DNA of 64,000 nucleotides from Flaveria trinervia (GCA_025506515.1 CM046447.1:84781748-84845747), one strand, 5' to 3'. Shown: positions 44,910 to 55,959, counted from the first letter of the stretch. A program made the numbers and translations. Notes: generated from the sequence alone by a model not told the origin.

Positions 44910-46699
44910 CAACCCTTATCTCATCTTGTGATTTTGGGAGATCACTTGTGCTGATGCTATGATAATGGGTTTGGAGATTGCTTTCACTTTAGATTTACTA
45001 TTGGTTTTGGAGTAAAATCTGTTGGAGGTTCTATGGTTGTAACCAATTCCAAACTTCACATTCGAAGCAGATTGCTTACTGAGCACATTTCAAATCCGTT
45101 GCAGATGACACCCAGCGGTCACACTCAACGTGGGTAACTGCAGTTTTCTTTGAGTTCCTTATGGTTCTCAGAATGACCTCTCGCTTAGCCTTTTCATCAT
45201 ACTGGTCATTTAAGCTTATAAATCTCTCACTTTGTCCTTAAGGACAGACTCATATTCAACATTTCTTTTGGAAATAGTTTGCTCAAGCTCTAGATTTTGA
45301 TTAATTACAGCTACATTTGCTTCTCTGAATAGAGACAAAGCATCTATGCAAGATTCAGACAAGCCCCCAGGGGTGAAAAAGCTGTGATGAGGTTGTGATT
45401 GAGATGGTAGAGGCTCAGGTAAGCTTGTGGTTGTTGTGCAGTAGGAACTTGAACTGGATTTGACTGAGGCATGTAATAGCAGGATACGGATATGACATTC
45501 GACCCTGAGGGACAATATGCAGGCGAAACAGGTGTGAATGATGACCAGAACTAGCAGGATGTTGCCCCCTGTTTGTGGACTAGTGCTTGAAAAGTCACAA
45601 AGGGTGCAGAGGAGTTAGATCCAGATGATCTACACTCTCTGCAAAGTGTCCAAGCCTTTGGCATTTGTGACACCTCAACTTACTCTTGTCAAAACCAACT
45701 TTGGTTTTGCCAGAGAGTCCTGGAAATTTCCTGCCAGTCCTCTTGTAGAACTTCTGAGATCTGATATTAATCAAAGCCATTTGGCTCAGAATATCCATCT
45801 CTTCTAGATCATCATCAGCTATTCCTTTCAAATCATCCATGATAAAACATAAATTGTCACTATTACAGCCTGAGTGACTATCAACACCAACGAATGCATG
45901 ATCTGAACTGTTTGAAGAGAAATCTATATGCTCATCATAATTACTTTCAGATGCAGCATATTCTGACTCATGACCAACCAAGGCAGTGTTTCCTCGTACA
46001 AAGTCATCAGTGAGCTTTCCTGATGATGCCAGTTTCCTTTTCTGCTCTATCTCTCTCTCAAATGTAAGCAGTTTTCCATGAAGTTGGGTGAGAGATAGTT
46101 TATCCAGATTTGCACTGGAGCGTAGGACAATAGTGTATGTGTCCCATCTCTCAGGCAGTGATCTAAGGAATTTGTTGTTCATCTAGCTATTGGTATATTC
46201 ATGTTTGATCATTTTTAGCTCAGAGATCAAACAAGAAAAACGCTCAAACTGTTGAGTCAGTGTCTCACCCTTCCTATGAGAGAATGTTTCATATTGTTGG
46301 GCAAGGATTTCTCTGTTGTTTGCTAAGACCTCATCAATTCCACCGAATTGTTCCTTCAGTGCATTCCAGAGGTCATGAACAGTTTCATGATGCATAAGCC
46401 TTGAATAGATTTCATTTGGCGGTGCCATGGCCAGAATTCCATGGCCTTTAGCATCAATCTCAAACAGTTTCCGATCTTCATCTGAGTGTTGTTCCTTCTT
46501 CTTCGGAACCATTTGATTGGTTTCCGGATTGTTCACCATAGGCTTATGTGACCATGTACCACTGATGTCCAACAACCTGAACTGTTAACAGATAGGTGAT
46601 GAAGCATTCTTCGTTGCCATATGTTATACTCAGTCCTAACCAGCATCGGAGGCTTGGTTGAAGAACCGGTATTGTGAGGTCATTAGAAGGAGTAGTCAT
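44910..46699 (-). pseudogene. Element A gag, 5' part
   Basis: The ATG at 46699 matches the MTTP start of B and C. Blocks are LWNALKEQFGGIDEVLAN, LRSLPERWDTYTIVLRSS and a CHKCQRLGHFA knuckle at 45632-45672. A one-base loss destroys its last Cys. The Gln/Pro stretch and EANVAVINQNLELEQTI coiled-coil-like stretch follow, then cut-up sequence to the Element C insertion at 44910. An in-frame stop at 46183-46185 replaces the residue after NS in the TNSQMNN block. It continues at 32481. Confidence 0.85.
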
Positions 46700-46906
46700 T
46701 CTCAGATTCAACCAAAATCAATTAAGTTTAACAGATTTAGAACAGAACACAACAACCAAATTGAACCAAGAGAAAACAGAAATCAATAAAATGAAAGTAG
46801 CTGAAATTCAATTTAACTATGACCGGTTCTTGCAAATATGCCAATTCAATCAAATGCAGATATCGATTTGCAGTTCCAATGATCAATTGTTAGATCGATC
46901 AATGAT

Positions 46907-46924
46907 TAACCTGCTCTGATACCA
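46907..46924 (-). other. Element A primer-binding site (tRNA-iMet)
   Basis: The minus strand reads TGGTATCAGAGCAGGTTA, 2 nt from the 5' LTR. Confidence 0.95.
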
Positions 46925-46926
46925 AT

Positions 46927-47724
46927 TGTTAGGATCAGTGATCTACGTTTGATTGATTAGAGAGTATTGCAGCGGAAATCAAATAAAGAATTAGACATTC
47001 ACAAGAACACAGTTGATATTCAAGTAAGAACAAACGATTATAGAAAGAATTCCGCAAATCAAAGATTTCATTCAATACGCGCTTTCGTGGTGGCAAAATG
47101 TCACACTTACAATCAGGTCAATCATCCCTTATATAAGAATGTCGTGGTGGAACATTCCTTATATAGGAGATGTGACGTCTGCTGATGTCATTGATAGTGA
47201 CATTTAACAGAATTATTCAGACTACTGAAAGTTAACACAACTACTGAAGATGTCAAAACAGCTGACATCTTCTTACAAAAATACTAAGTGTTAACTGTCA
47301 CTACAACTACTGAAAAGAACTACTGAAACTACAACGACTGAAGAACATGCTCTTCGGTCGTTTTACAAATACTGAAACAAAAAAAGAAACTACTGAAAGG
47401 AACCATCACAACAACTGAAGAATGTTTCTTCAGCTATTGTAACAAACTCTGAAGGCTTCAGTACTTGTACTTGAACTTCAGCTGTTGTCATCAGCTGATG
47501 TCTTCAGTCTTTGTACTTCAGTTGTTGATCTTCAGTACTTTGTTCTTCAGCTGTTGATCTTCAGACTTTGGTCTTCAGCTGTTGAAGTCTTCAGTACTTT
47601 AGTCTTCAGTTGTTGAAGTCTTCAGACTTTGTGAAACAGCTGATCAAGTCTTCAGCAGTTGTTGTGATGTCTGTAGGACTTAGAGGTTTTTCTGATCAGG
47701 CTCATTGGTTCTTTTGGTCCAAAA
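46927..47724 (-). repeat. Element A 5' LTR
   Basis: This 798-bp LTR pairs with 10894-11696. Its outer end reads GTCCAAAA instead of GTCCAACA, a one-base change, directly before the TAGTC duplication. The TATA box is near 47130-47136, the hairpin at 47334-47361 and the CTTCAG-rich U3 array at about 47410-47660. Confidence 0.93.
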
Positions 47725-47729
47725 TAGTC

Positions 47730-48961
47730 TATTAAAAGTCCCAAAATTTTTCTGATATACCTGTACAATTCCAAAATGAATCGTACCAGAAATGATAAAA
47801 TAGACTTGAAGTTGTGTTGTCCAGGAAGTAAAATCAGTTAGAAGTACTCTAATAGGCTTAAATCCATCTCCAATCAAAAATACAAAAATATATCTTGTTT
47901 CGTTTTTGAATTTCAAGTTGTTTTGTTTAACTTTTAGTTTATGTTAGGTAACAGTCGGACAATACATTTGGATTTAATAGGTGAATCACTCACTAAAAGT
48001 GGTCACATCTGAGGTGACCAATCGGGTTTTTGAATTAAAAGGATCACATCTAAGGTGATCAAACAGTTAAACATGTTTGTTTGAATGTGTACAAGGTCAA
48101 ACTCATAAGTATGGACCAATCGCATGATTGGACCATAAGTATGGGCTAATCGCACGACTGGACCATAAGTATGGACCAGTCGCATGATTGGATCACAAGT
48201 ATGATTGAACTATACCTATGAGTCTAGTCGCACGACTGAACCCCAGTGGCACGACTGAATGTTAACTTAGTTTAAATAGCAGGGAGTCGGTTGTAAGGAG
48301 TCTCATCACCTTCAATCGCCATCAGTCGCCCGAAAGTACCAAGACTCTGCATAAATTTTGTCTGATTGATTTAGCATCTTGATTGTGTTATTAACTAATC
48401 CATTGTTCATCTACAGGTACTTAGTGACTGAAATCGAACAAAATACTCGGTGAAATCAAACCCTAACTAATCAAATTGGTTAAAATCAAGAAATCAGTAA
48501 AACCCTTCAAATAGACCAACTAAATGGGCATAATCTTCAAAATGAATGACATAAAGTGATAGTTAGGGTCTTTGCGAATCTAATGAATCTAAACCTAACG
48601 TTTAACATCAAGTTTTGACCTAGATTGATGGTTAGAGTGCCAAATAGAGAGTTATGCGAATAGACACTTCGAATGAACTTCAATCGCACGACTGAGCTGG
48701 GCATATGACTCAATCACACGAATGAACCAGATGTATGAGTTCAGTTGCACGATTGACTCAACCGCATGGCCTAACACAAGACTAAGTTCAGTCGCATGCT
48801 CAATCGCATGACTGAACTTAGCTGCATGCTCAATCGCATGACTGAACTCAGTCGTATGGTTCAATCGCATGATTGAACCAAACTGATCTTAAAACAGTTT
48901 AATTTGAACTGTCTTTTGTTATGCTCAAATCTAACATATATGTGTCTTATGTTACAGAAAA
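47730..48961 (+). promoter_or_regulatory. Element D spacer, right half: palindrome arrays, candidate promoter and intron
   Basis: Two 19-bp inverted repeats, GGTCACATCTGAGGTGACC (48001-48019) and GATCACATCTAAGGTGATC (48042-48060), lie ahead of two clusters (48090-48250 and 48660-48880). The clusters contain TCAATCGCACGACTGAAC-like words. A TATA-like GTTTAAATAG is at 48270-48279. A plausible donor CAG|GTACTT at 48417 and acceptor GTTACAG at 48951-48957, with CTAAC 22 nt before it, would form a 541-nt leader intron ending just before the ORF ATG at 48962. No coding sequence is seen. The splice call is inferred. Confidence 0.55.
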
Positions 48962-51900
48962 ATGGCTGATAGGTGGTCTATCAACACCAAGCACAACATC
49001 TATGTTCATCTTGACGCTACCTCCAGGAACCCGTTGATTTCACTAGGATTATAGCCTTTCTACGTAGGTCGAGGATCTATGAGGCTATCTCTGCTCTTTG
49101 CACACCCTACTGGTCTCTACAGCAGGCCTTTTGGGAAGGTGCTTTAGTTCACATATCTGCTGAGCCTTACTGTATACGGAGCATAATTTTTGGCCAAGAG
49201 ATTGATGTTACTGCAGCAGATCTAATACAAGTACTGGATCTGGGTGATGATGATGCCCACCTGACCAAGTTGCATCCTCTGATAGTAAGGGGTTGATTTT
49301 TAAGGATCAAGTACACTGGGGACATCAACTCAGGTGTGCTCAACAAAAGCAACCTATGTCCCCAGTTCAAGTACCTGGCCCATGTCATTTTGAAGTGCAT
49401 AGCATTAGGAGGGGAGAATTTTATGATGTATCTGACCAAATCTAGAATGCATACGTTGAGGCCAAAGGCAAGGAACGCTTCTGCATGTCTCCAAGGTTCT
49501 TGCAAATGATCATAGATGAGAAGCTTCCTCTGCTGCCTAAAGAGAAGGACGAAGCAGTGATATTAGAGGTGATGGATGACACCACCATAGGTAGGATGAT
49601 GGTATACAGGGGAAGCAGGTGAAACCTCCTGTTCGGAGACTATTCGAGCACTTAGCCAGTGCTGATTATGTGGTGCCTTCTCACAAGAAGTGGCGTCACA
49701 ATGAGAGTGACTCAGATGTCGAGCCAATAGAGCTACCCACTGATGATTCAGATGACAAAAATGACAACCATGGTGATGGTCAAGGTGGGGAGGCTCCTAA
49801 TGGATCCAAGCAGGCTCCAAGCCACCCCGATTCTCTAGAAGAGGAAGATGATAAGTCAGATGCGGAGCCTCTCGTGAGGACTGTTGGTAGTAGATTGTGG
49901 CCACCAAGAAAGGTAAAGCGGCGGTTGTTGGATGTTGGGTTGGGTCAAGGGTGGTGCTACAGATTACACTGATCCTCCATACACCCCAGACCAGCCACTC
50001 GGCTCAAGGGGAACCTCTGTCTCCAAGGGCTCAATGAAGAAAAGAATGGCCTAACCCTACGGGAAGAAGAGCAAGAGGCATAGGATCACACTAATAACTA
50101 CTCCTACCACTACTACCACAGCTACCACCACTACCACACCTCCTATCTCCACCCCCATAGCTACTACTACCACCACCACTCCACCTCCTACCACCACTAC
50201 CACCACCACTCCTCCGACTACTACTGTCTCCCATCCCACCACCACTACCATAGCCACTCCACCACAGCCCACACACACTCCACCTCCCATATTCACCACA
50301 TCCACTACTACCACCACCACTCACCAAGTCGGTCTGTCCACTCACACTCCATTCACTGTTGGACCCTCCCTACCCCACATTGGGTTAGAGTAACAGCTGG
50401 CCAACCTCAACCAATTGTTCTAAAGCTGCTGGCTACTGATGAGCAAAGAGGTGCACAACTCAACTAGTTGATGGAGGTGAATGCAGCGCATGCTCAGGAG
50501 ATCAGGGAGCTTAGTGAAAAGAGTGATCTATATGAGAGAGCTCTAAACCGAGCCCACCAAGCACTTAGAAGTCAAAATAAGCTGGTTTTGCATCGGTAAA
50601 GAAGATTGAGGAGCTGAAAAAGAAAAATAGAAGATTATGCTAGAGCTGAGAGGTTCAAAGAGTGAGCCTTTGAAGATAAAGGATGGTGGTGTTGATGATG
50701 GTGATGATGATGATGATGACGAGGAGGAAGATGATAGTGAAGAATATGATGAGAAGGGAGGACCAAGCCAAAAAGATCATGATAAGGATGATGATCCGGA
50801 AAGTGATGCATCAGCACTAGCCTCTCCTCGATGTCAAGAGAGGCGGACCAAACGAAGTCAAAACAAAGGAGCCTCGTCCTTCGCTCCTCCTGCAGAAGAA
50901 TCAATGGAGCAAGACAAAAGTAATCATTAGATGTTTATGTATTTAAAACTTTTGTACTTGAATTATGTATTACATTAATGTAATTATTGATCACTTATGT
51001 TTGTTTATGTCTTAATGTTTTATAAAATGACTTATGTGTGATGTGATTAATGTCTAATCAAGCAGGTAAAACTCCACAGCAAGATGAATATGATGTTGCT
51101 TCCCTTCAGCAAATCAAGTCTCAATTCACCATGATTCTTGATTTGCAAGGGATCGTTAGACGGTCGGTGAGCTACACTCTCGAAGAAGGAGAAATTATAC
51201 ATGATCTGGTTGATGAGCAACTTGCTGAGATGTTTAGACTCAATCCAGACGAAATTGTTAAAGATGTTCCAGAAGTTAATGTTTTAAGTGATGAGGAGCT
51301 TAAAGATGGTGATGAAATAAAGATAGAGGATGTCATTTCTGAACATTATCCAGAGTACACTGACCGCGAAGGAAATGTGATAGCCAACATGGGTGATACT
51401 TTCGGCAGTGCTACATTTGAGAAGCTAGATGAGATGGAGAAGGAAACCGAAAAGGATGAAAACCAAGCCCAAGCTTTGGATGCAAATGTTGATATCAAGA
51501 AGGCTGAATAGGCAGCGTGTTTTGCTGAAATAAGAGCCCAGTGCACAACTCCAAAGCAAAATGCCTACACCAAACTCTACAAAGTCAAGAAACATGAGAA
51601 GGTGTCGGGCAAAATCATTGTGTGGGCATATTTGGAGGACTTAAATATACATGCTATAAAGAGAAAGAAGGGGATTGAGTACTTCAGATATCCACATGAT
51701 CTGAAGACTCTTCCTAGTTTTGAGTTCAACCGACTGGCATGCTTAGATCTGTTATATGCTAATCCAAGGAACATGTCAGGTTGGTTTGAAGGTACATTAA
51801 AGAGGGAATTCCACACCAGGTGGGTAAACTTCAGACCTCAACAACCAAAGAGCTACATCCGTAGATCTGAAGTTGACCCTATATCTGGGAAGCCGAAAGT

Positions 51901-52271
51901 TGTGCTGAACTGGAGTCCTTCACGCACAATGTTAACGATTCCCTTATGGGAAATGCCTCAAGACTTCACTCCACATTTCAAATGGTGGTATTATGACTAG
52001 AGGACAGGAGAAGCGGTCATAGTTTTGAACAAAGAGGGGAAAAATGGAAACTATCAGGGTATTTGACCCAATGTGGCTTACCAACTTGTTAGCTGAAGAT
52101 TTCTACACGCTATACAAGTGGCCACTGTTCTATGATACACAAGATATTGTACAAGCCCTCCAATTCGAAAATGTGATACGACTATGCTTTGCGTTTGAAA
52201 TACATGTAGTAGTCACAAGAGAGGAGCAATACAAGAAATTTGAAATGCTTATGAAAAATGTTAGAGAATAG
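48962..52271 (+). pseudogene. Element D extra ORF (ORF3-type), decayed
   Basis: It starts MADRWSINTKHNIYVH at 48962. After a shift the N-terminal domain reads PYWSLQQAFWEGA, FGQEIDVTAADLIQVLDL and CPQFKYLAHVILKCIALGG, an arrangement parallel to the N-terminus of ORF3 in A-C. Next come an acidic stretch (49619-49972), a basic KKSKRHR followed by a long Thr/Pro-rich tract (50090-50345), and an Asp/Glu-rich tract near 50690-50760. A Gln/Glu-rich segment (51050-51511) and a C-terminal domain (51602-52271) with FRYPHDLKTLPSFEFNRL complete it. Stops interrupt it at several places. There is no membrane segment. It resembles A-C in layout but not in most of its sequence. Confidence 0.75.
50090..50345 (+). 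repeat. ACC/ACT/CCT codon-repeat tract in the Element D ORF
   Basis: In the coding frame this encodes a Thr/Pro-rich tract of about 80 residues. The minus-strand Gly/Val-rich open frames over it are shadows. Confidence 0.85.
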
Positions 52272-52280
52272 AGTAAACTA

Positions 52281-52295
52281 GGTCCAGGGGAAGTT
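52281..52295 (+). other. Element D polypurine tract
   Basis: GGTCCAGGGGAAGTT lies directly before TGTTGATACATATG, the start of the 3' LTR. This is the expected place for plus-strand priming. Confidence 0.75.
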
Positions 52296-53029
52296 TGTTG
52301 ATACATATGTCCCTAGTTTATGTGCTTAATGTAGAAGTATATCATGTCTTACACATATATAATGAATGGGTTTGATGAAATATAATATGTGGTTGATATT
52401 TATAATGTCATAGTATTATTGTGTGTTAAAGTGTAATGAACTTACTATATAGGTTTGAGCTTGTTGTGCATAGTTCTTAGTCAATAATGATTGAGAAATG
52501 TGTTCTAACTTAGCCGTATGAGTCTTCATGCGAATGGACCATGCTTATGGACCATACGCATGAATACATCATGCTACTGGACTAGTTGCACGATTGAACC
52601 AGGGGACTAGATTAGTCGCACGATTGAGACATAAGATTGACTCAGTCGCACGACTGAACCTTTAGTCGTGCATATGGATCAATCACATGATTCAGTTGCA
52701 CGACTGAATCATGTTAATGGTTCAGTCGTACGATTGGAAACACATAACGTGTAAATACCACCTAATTCATGGAAAAACATAACACTTTTGAGAACACTTT
52801 AAGACTTGAGATACACATGAACCCTAGCCGTCTAGAACATCCAAGGAAGCATGTCCAACTTCATAGATCAATCCTAATCGATCCCTACTCGTTCATAACA
52901 TTTAGTTTCAATCTTAAATCGATCGGTAATTGTTCTCACTGATTGAATCGCCAATCAAATAGGATTCCGCACTATTTGATTCGGTATAAACGCAGAATTT
53001 GTTAGTATTCCGTACGTACACTGTCCTCA
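52296..53029 (+). repeat. Element D 3' LTR (right end uncertain)
   Basis: It starts TGTTGATACAT after the PPT. It contains an array of TCAGTCGCACGACTGAAC-like words (52500-52740), then a TATA-like GTAAATACC at 52751-52759. The right end is set at CCTCACA near 53029 because sequence then changes to AT-rich DNA. No second LTR copy or target duplication confirms the end. Confidence 0.6.
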
Positions 53030-53708
53030 CATTAACCATGTTATATCATAATTAGTTAATAAATTATTTCTTAAATTTTTATTTAAATTCTTGAAACTAA
53101 TAGAACAATTTATTTTCTATTATTCTTTATTCTTATTTTAAGGTTTTGATATTATAATGCATTATAAAACCTTTAAAAGTTCAAAAACTTTATAAATAAT
53201 TTTAAATAATTTAAACCTATTTTACAAGTCATTTAAATAAGTATGCAATCATCTTTCTCCAATTTAAAATAATTAATTATTAAGTTAATTATTTCTTTTC
53301 ACATATTATACTTAATCTTTATTAAAAATCAATAAATTAAATGATTGAATCAATCATTATTATTCTCAATCTTATTTGATTTACTTCATCTTTATTGACC
53401 CAAAACATAATCGATTGCTTTATTTTATTTTATTTATTATTAAAACCCCTAAATTCCAATCGAAACCCTTATTCATATTTAGTCATTAATCTTATCTTTA
53501 TTCTAATTCAAAGACATCAACCATTTGATTGAATCGTGAAGTAATCGTTGAAGAATCATACCTTCTTATTATTATCTTAAGTGCATCTTATATCACGTGA
53601 GTTTTCATGCCCTTTTTATATTATTTCACACATTTTGAGGTGAAACATTTTAACCTTATTAACTTACACTTGTAACCCTTTTGATACTTTTAATCACATG
53701 AAATCATA
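53030..53708. other. AT-rich DNA without gene
   Basis: This is very AT-rich sequence with many TTTAAATAA-like words. No open frame or structural element is recognised. Confidence 0.6.
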
Positions 53709-54169
53709 TGTAAGGTCTCGTTTTCGGGACCCTCACAGCTGTGTTCATCGGACATAAAATATATATTTTCATTTACCTAAAGAAAACATTGCAGCGGAGT
53801 CATTAAAACAGACATTTCATTTCATTATAAAAAGCTTTTGCAAAATAATACATCATTATCACATTACAAAATACTTGTTCCATTACATCATAAAAGGTTA
53901 ATAAAAATGGATGTCATCCAAAAGGAGCCAACTAGCCACCCCATGTCATCCTGAGCAACCTTACTTGCCAACTGGAAACACATAAAAATTAGCATTGCTG
54001 AGTGAGTTCTAGTTTTAAAATAAAATATACTTTTTTTTCAAATCATAGTATACCATCGTACATGATCACACATCATATGCACACATACATAATAACATTA
54101 TTATCTTCTTTACTGTTCATCACTTTCTTTCTTTATCTCTGTATCTCTTTTCGGATCAGTGTCATCAGG

Positions 54170-54360
54170 TTACCCCAAACGTATGCACACAGCGGGTATT
54201 GTGTCGGAGATCATAAATGACTTCCCTGACGCACAAAGCCTGGCAATAGCAGCGGGGCAAGCGACAAAGAGCCTAATTGTATACCACATCCCAAACGTAT
54301 GCACAAAGCGAGTACTAGGCTGAAGATCATAAATGACTTCCATAACGCACATAGCCTGGT
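54170..54360. repeat. Tandem repeat in fragment E LTR
   Basis: Two units 117 bp apart share CAAACGTATGCACA, GATCATAAATGACTTCC and GCACA(A/T)AGCCTGG. They sit in the same LTR position (about 460-650 bp from the 3' end) as the unrelated repeats of F and the solo LTR. Confidence 0.85.
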
Positions 54361-54550
54361 AGACTTACCTATGGAAGTTTCTACATCGAAGGGCACATCT
54401 ATATTCTTACTACTAACAGACAATTTAGCACAAAAACCAGCAGAAATACAACTTTTACTAGCACAAGACTCAAATAACACAGAGACTAAAGTTTGATTTA
54501 CTAAACGTACCTGACACAATATCGGGGTCCATCATAGCCTCCTCATGTGT
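54360..54550 (-). pseudogene. Fragment E gypsy protease remnant
   Basis: The LVNQTLVSVLFESCASKS stretch aligns with LVNQTLASMLFDSSASRS of F. The catalytic DSG/DTG position is ESC here, so Asp and Gly are both lost. The frame continues into LTR text after ETSIGK, marking the deletion junction. Confidence 0.75.
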
Positions 54551-54554
54551 CATC

Positions 54555-55013
54555 GTGAACGCTCTGGCACTCGCCCTCTGCGCTTCGTCCTATTCGTCTT
54601 CTTCCCTGCACCAGAACTTTAAGCCCTTGGCTTCTTCTAGACTCTGCTCATGTGGCCCTCCTCGCCACAAGTATAACACCTCCTTACCCTACAGTTCTTT
54701 GCCACATGTCCAGTCCTCCCGCAACGGAAACATACATTGGATCTCACTCTACATTCCCTAGTGTGCTCTCATCCACACTTGACACGAATCTTCGACCCCG
54801 CACTGAATGTGACCACACGTCGGTCACCCACCCATGCACCTTTGTTGTTTGGAGCGGCTTGGCCACATCGAAATCTCTTTTCGTTCCAATCCTGATCACC
54901 ACCACCTTTCTTGTTGGCTTCAGCCCCCACTATAGTCCTTCATTATACAACCTTCCCACCAATTCAACCGCCAACCTAAACATGCTCGGTCGGGCTATAA
55001 TCATGTGCCTGTG
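54555..55013 (-). pseudogene. Fragment E gypsy gag 3' part with zinc knuckles
   Basis: It contains the gag C-terminal block and CCHC knuckles, read in several frames with stops (for example after MSRV). It is cut at 55013 by the start of fragment G. Confidence 0.75.
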
Positions 55014-55959
55014 TGTTGGAGCTGTAGAAGATAGTCTATATTATCAACACAGTCAAAGTCAACAATAGTCAACGTCATGGTTAAAGTCAACAAAAGTCAA
55101 ACCCCACACGTTCGAGATGAAGATCTGAGACGAGACGTTGAAGATTTAGATGACTAGGATTTTTATTGTAATAAATATATTTTGTGGGAACAAAATATAT
55201 TTTATCTTGTTTTTAGTCATTTTTATGCTTAATATGTAATTTTTTATTAATTAGCCTAAGTCTAGGGAGTTAAGTGCAATTAGTGAAGATTAGACTAGAC
55301 AATAAATAGGCTAATTGTCATTAGTGTTGGTTAACGGTTGAATGACCATTTGATTGGGGTTTTCACATTATACAAATTATATGCAATCATATTAGATCAT
55401 TTTGGGGTTTTATGGTTTTTATCATTATTTTGATCTAATTCTTCATGATTTGATTCAAGTTTGATCAAATTCACTGAAGATTTGAAGATTTTTAGAGAGA
55501 GAAGATGAGGTTTTGGTGTTTTTCTTCAATATCAAGTTTTCATCAATATTAGATTAAATTCGAGTGTATTTCATATGGAATTTGCTTGAGTTTTGTTTGT
55601 TTTTGGTTGGGGAAGCTCTGTTAATAATCAGATCTCAAATCCATTAAGTTTTTGATGATTTCAGATTGGTTTCATGTTGAAAAAGCTTTTTAGCTCGTCC
55701 AGCGAAATTACAGATTCATCCAGTGAAAATGCATGTTCTTTCAGCGAAACTACACGTGTTTTACACTTTGTAGTTAATTTCAGCATCTATGCGAAACTAG
55801 TTTCATTGAACGAAAGTTCAACAGTGCTTGTGGGTGATTTACAAGCGAAATTCCTGCCGAAAGTATCATTGAACGAAAGTTCAAGCTTGTTTCGTGCGAA
55901 CATGTCAATGAAACGAAGATGTTTTAGGCAATTGGCTAGCGACACTACTGCCGAAATTT
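55014..55959 (+). repeat. Fragment G: probable LTR fragment interrupted by F
   Basis: The sequence begins TGTTGGAGCTG where fragment E is broken off and ends where the F LTR starts. It is noncoding and AT-rich in the first half. The second half (55680-55955) repeats AGCGAAA and holds two perfect copies of TTGAACGAAAGTTCAA (55806-55821 and 55869-55884). An LTR-like start and a short-palindrome zone suggest an LTR, but no second copy, primer site or coding region is attached. The open frame here has no known motif. Confidence 0.4.

Larger units (their letters stand above)
10894..47724 (-). mobile_element. Element A: Sirevirus-like Ty1/copia with two nested relatives
   Basis: LTRs lie at 10894-11696 and 46927-47724, with the target duplication TAGTC at 10889-10893 and 47725-47729. 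The minus-strand PBS is at 46907-46924 and the PPT at 11697-11709. Its own sequence totals about 12 kb. Element B splits its ORF3 and Element C splits its gag. Order on the minus strand is gag (46699 to 44910, then 32481 to about 31620), protease (about 31580), integrase, reverse transcriptase, RNase H (to 28321), spacer, and ORF3 (27648 to 27264, then 14823 to 11916). Its frames are more broken than those of B and C, except for the 3' half of ORF3, which fits an earlier insertion. Confidence 0.92.
4780..53029 (+). mobile_element. Element D: old Ty1/copia retrotransposon, 5' truncated, interrupted
   Basis: Recognisable parts in order are GAG-pre-integrase and integrase (4783-5827), the pol linker and reverse transcriptase (7939-8990), RNase H (9045-9765), a spacer (9770-10893 plus 47730-48961), an extra ORF (48962-52271), a polypurine tract and the 3' LTR (52296 to about 53029). 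Gag, protease, PBS and 5' LTR are missing. A gypsy solo LTR sits inside pol and the 36.8-kb Element A complex lies in the spacer. Frames are heavily broken, so D is the oldest copia element of the window. Gene order with a long extra ORF after RNase H is the Sirevirus plan. The join across Element A is supported by the TAGTC target duplication. Confidence 0.85.
53709..55013 (-). mobile_element. Fragment E: internally deleted Ty3/gypsy element
   Basis: On the minus strand it reads gag end, zinc knuckles, protease, then directly LTR. Gag starts abruptly at HMIIARPSMFRLAVELVGR (homologous to the gag of F near 59200). Two knuckles near 54640-54745 read CFRCGRTGHVAKNC and CYTCGEEGHMSRV, the second with its last Cys lost. 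The protease stretch LVNQTLVSVLFESCASKS lies near 54465-54510. Around 54360 it jumps into LTR sequence that runs to 53709 (TGTAAGGTCTCG, matching the solo LTR end). Reverse transcriptase, RNase H and integrase are deleted. Confidence 0.8.

Noticed and set aside
50057..50345. Minus-strand Gly/Val-rich and Gly/Ser-rich frames
   Set aside because: They are shadows of the Thr/Pro codon repeat in the plus-strand Element D ORF.
50635..50904. Minus-strand His-rich frame
   Set aside because: It is a shadow of the Asp/Glu-rich tract on the plus strand.
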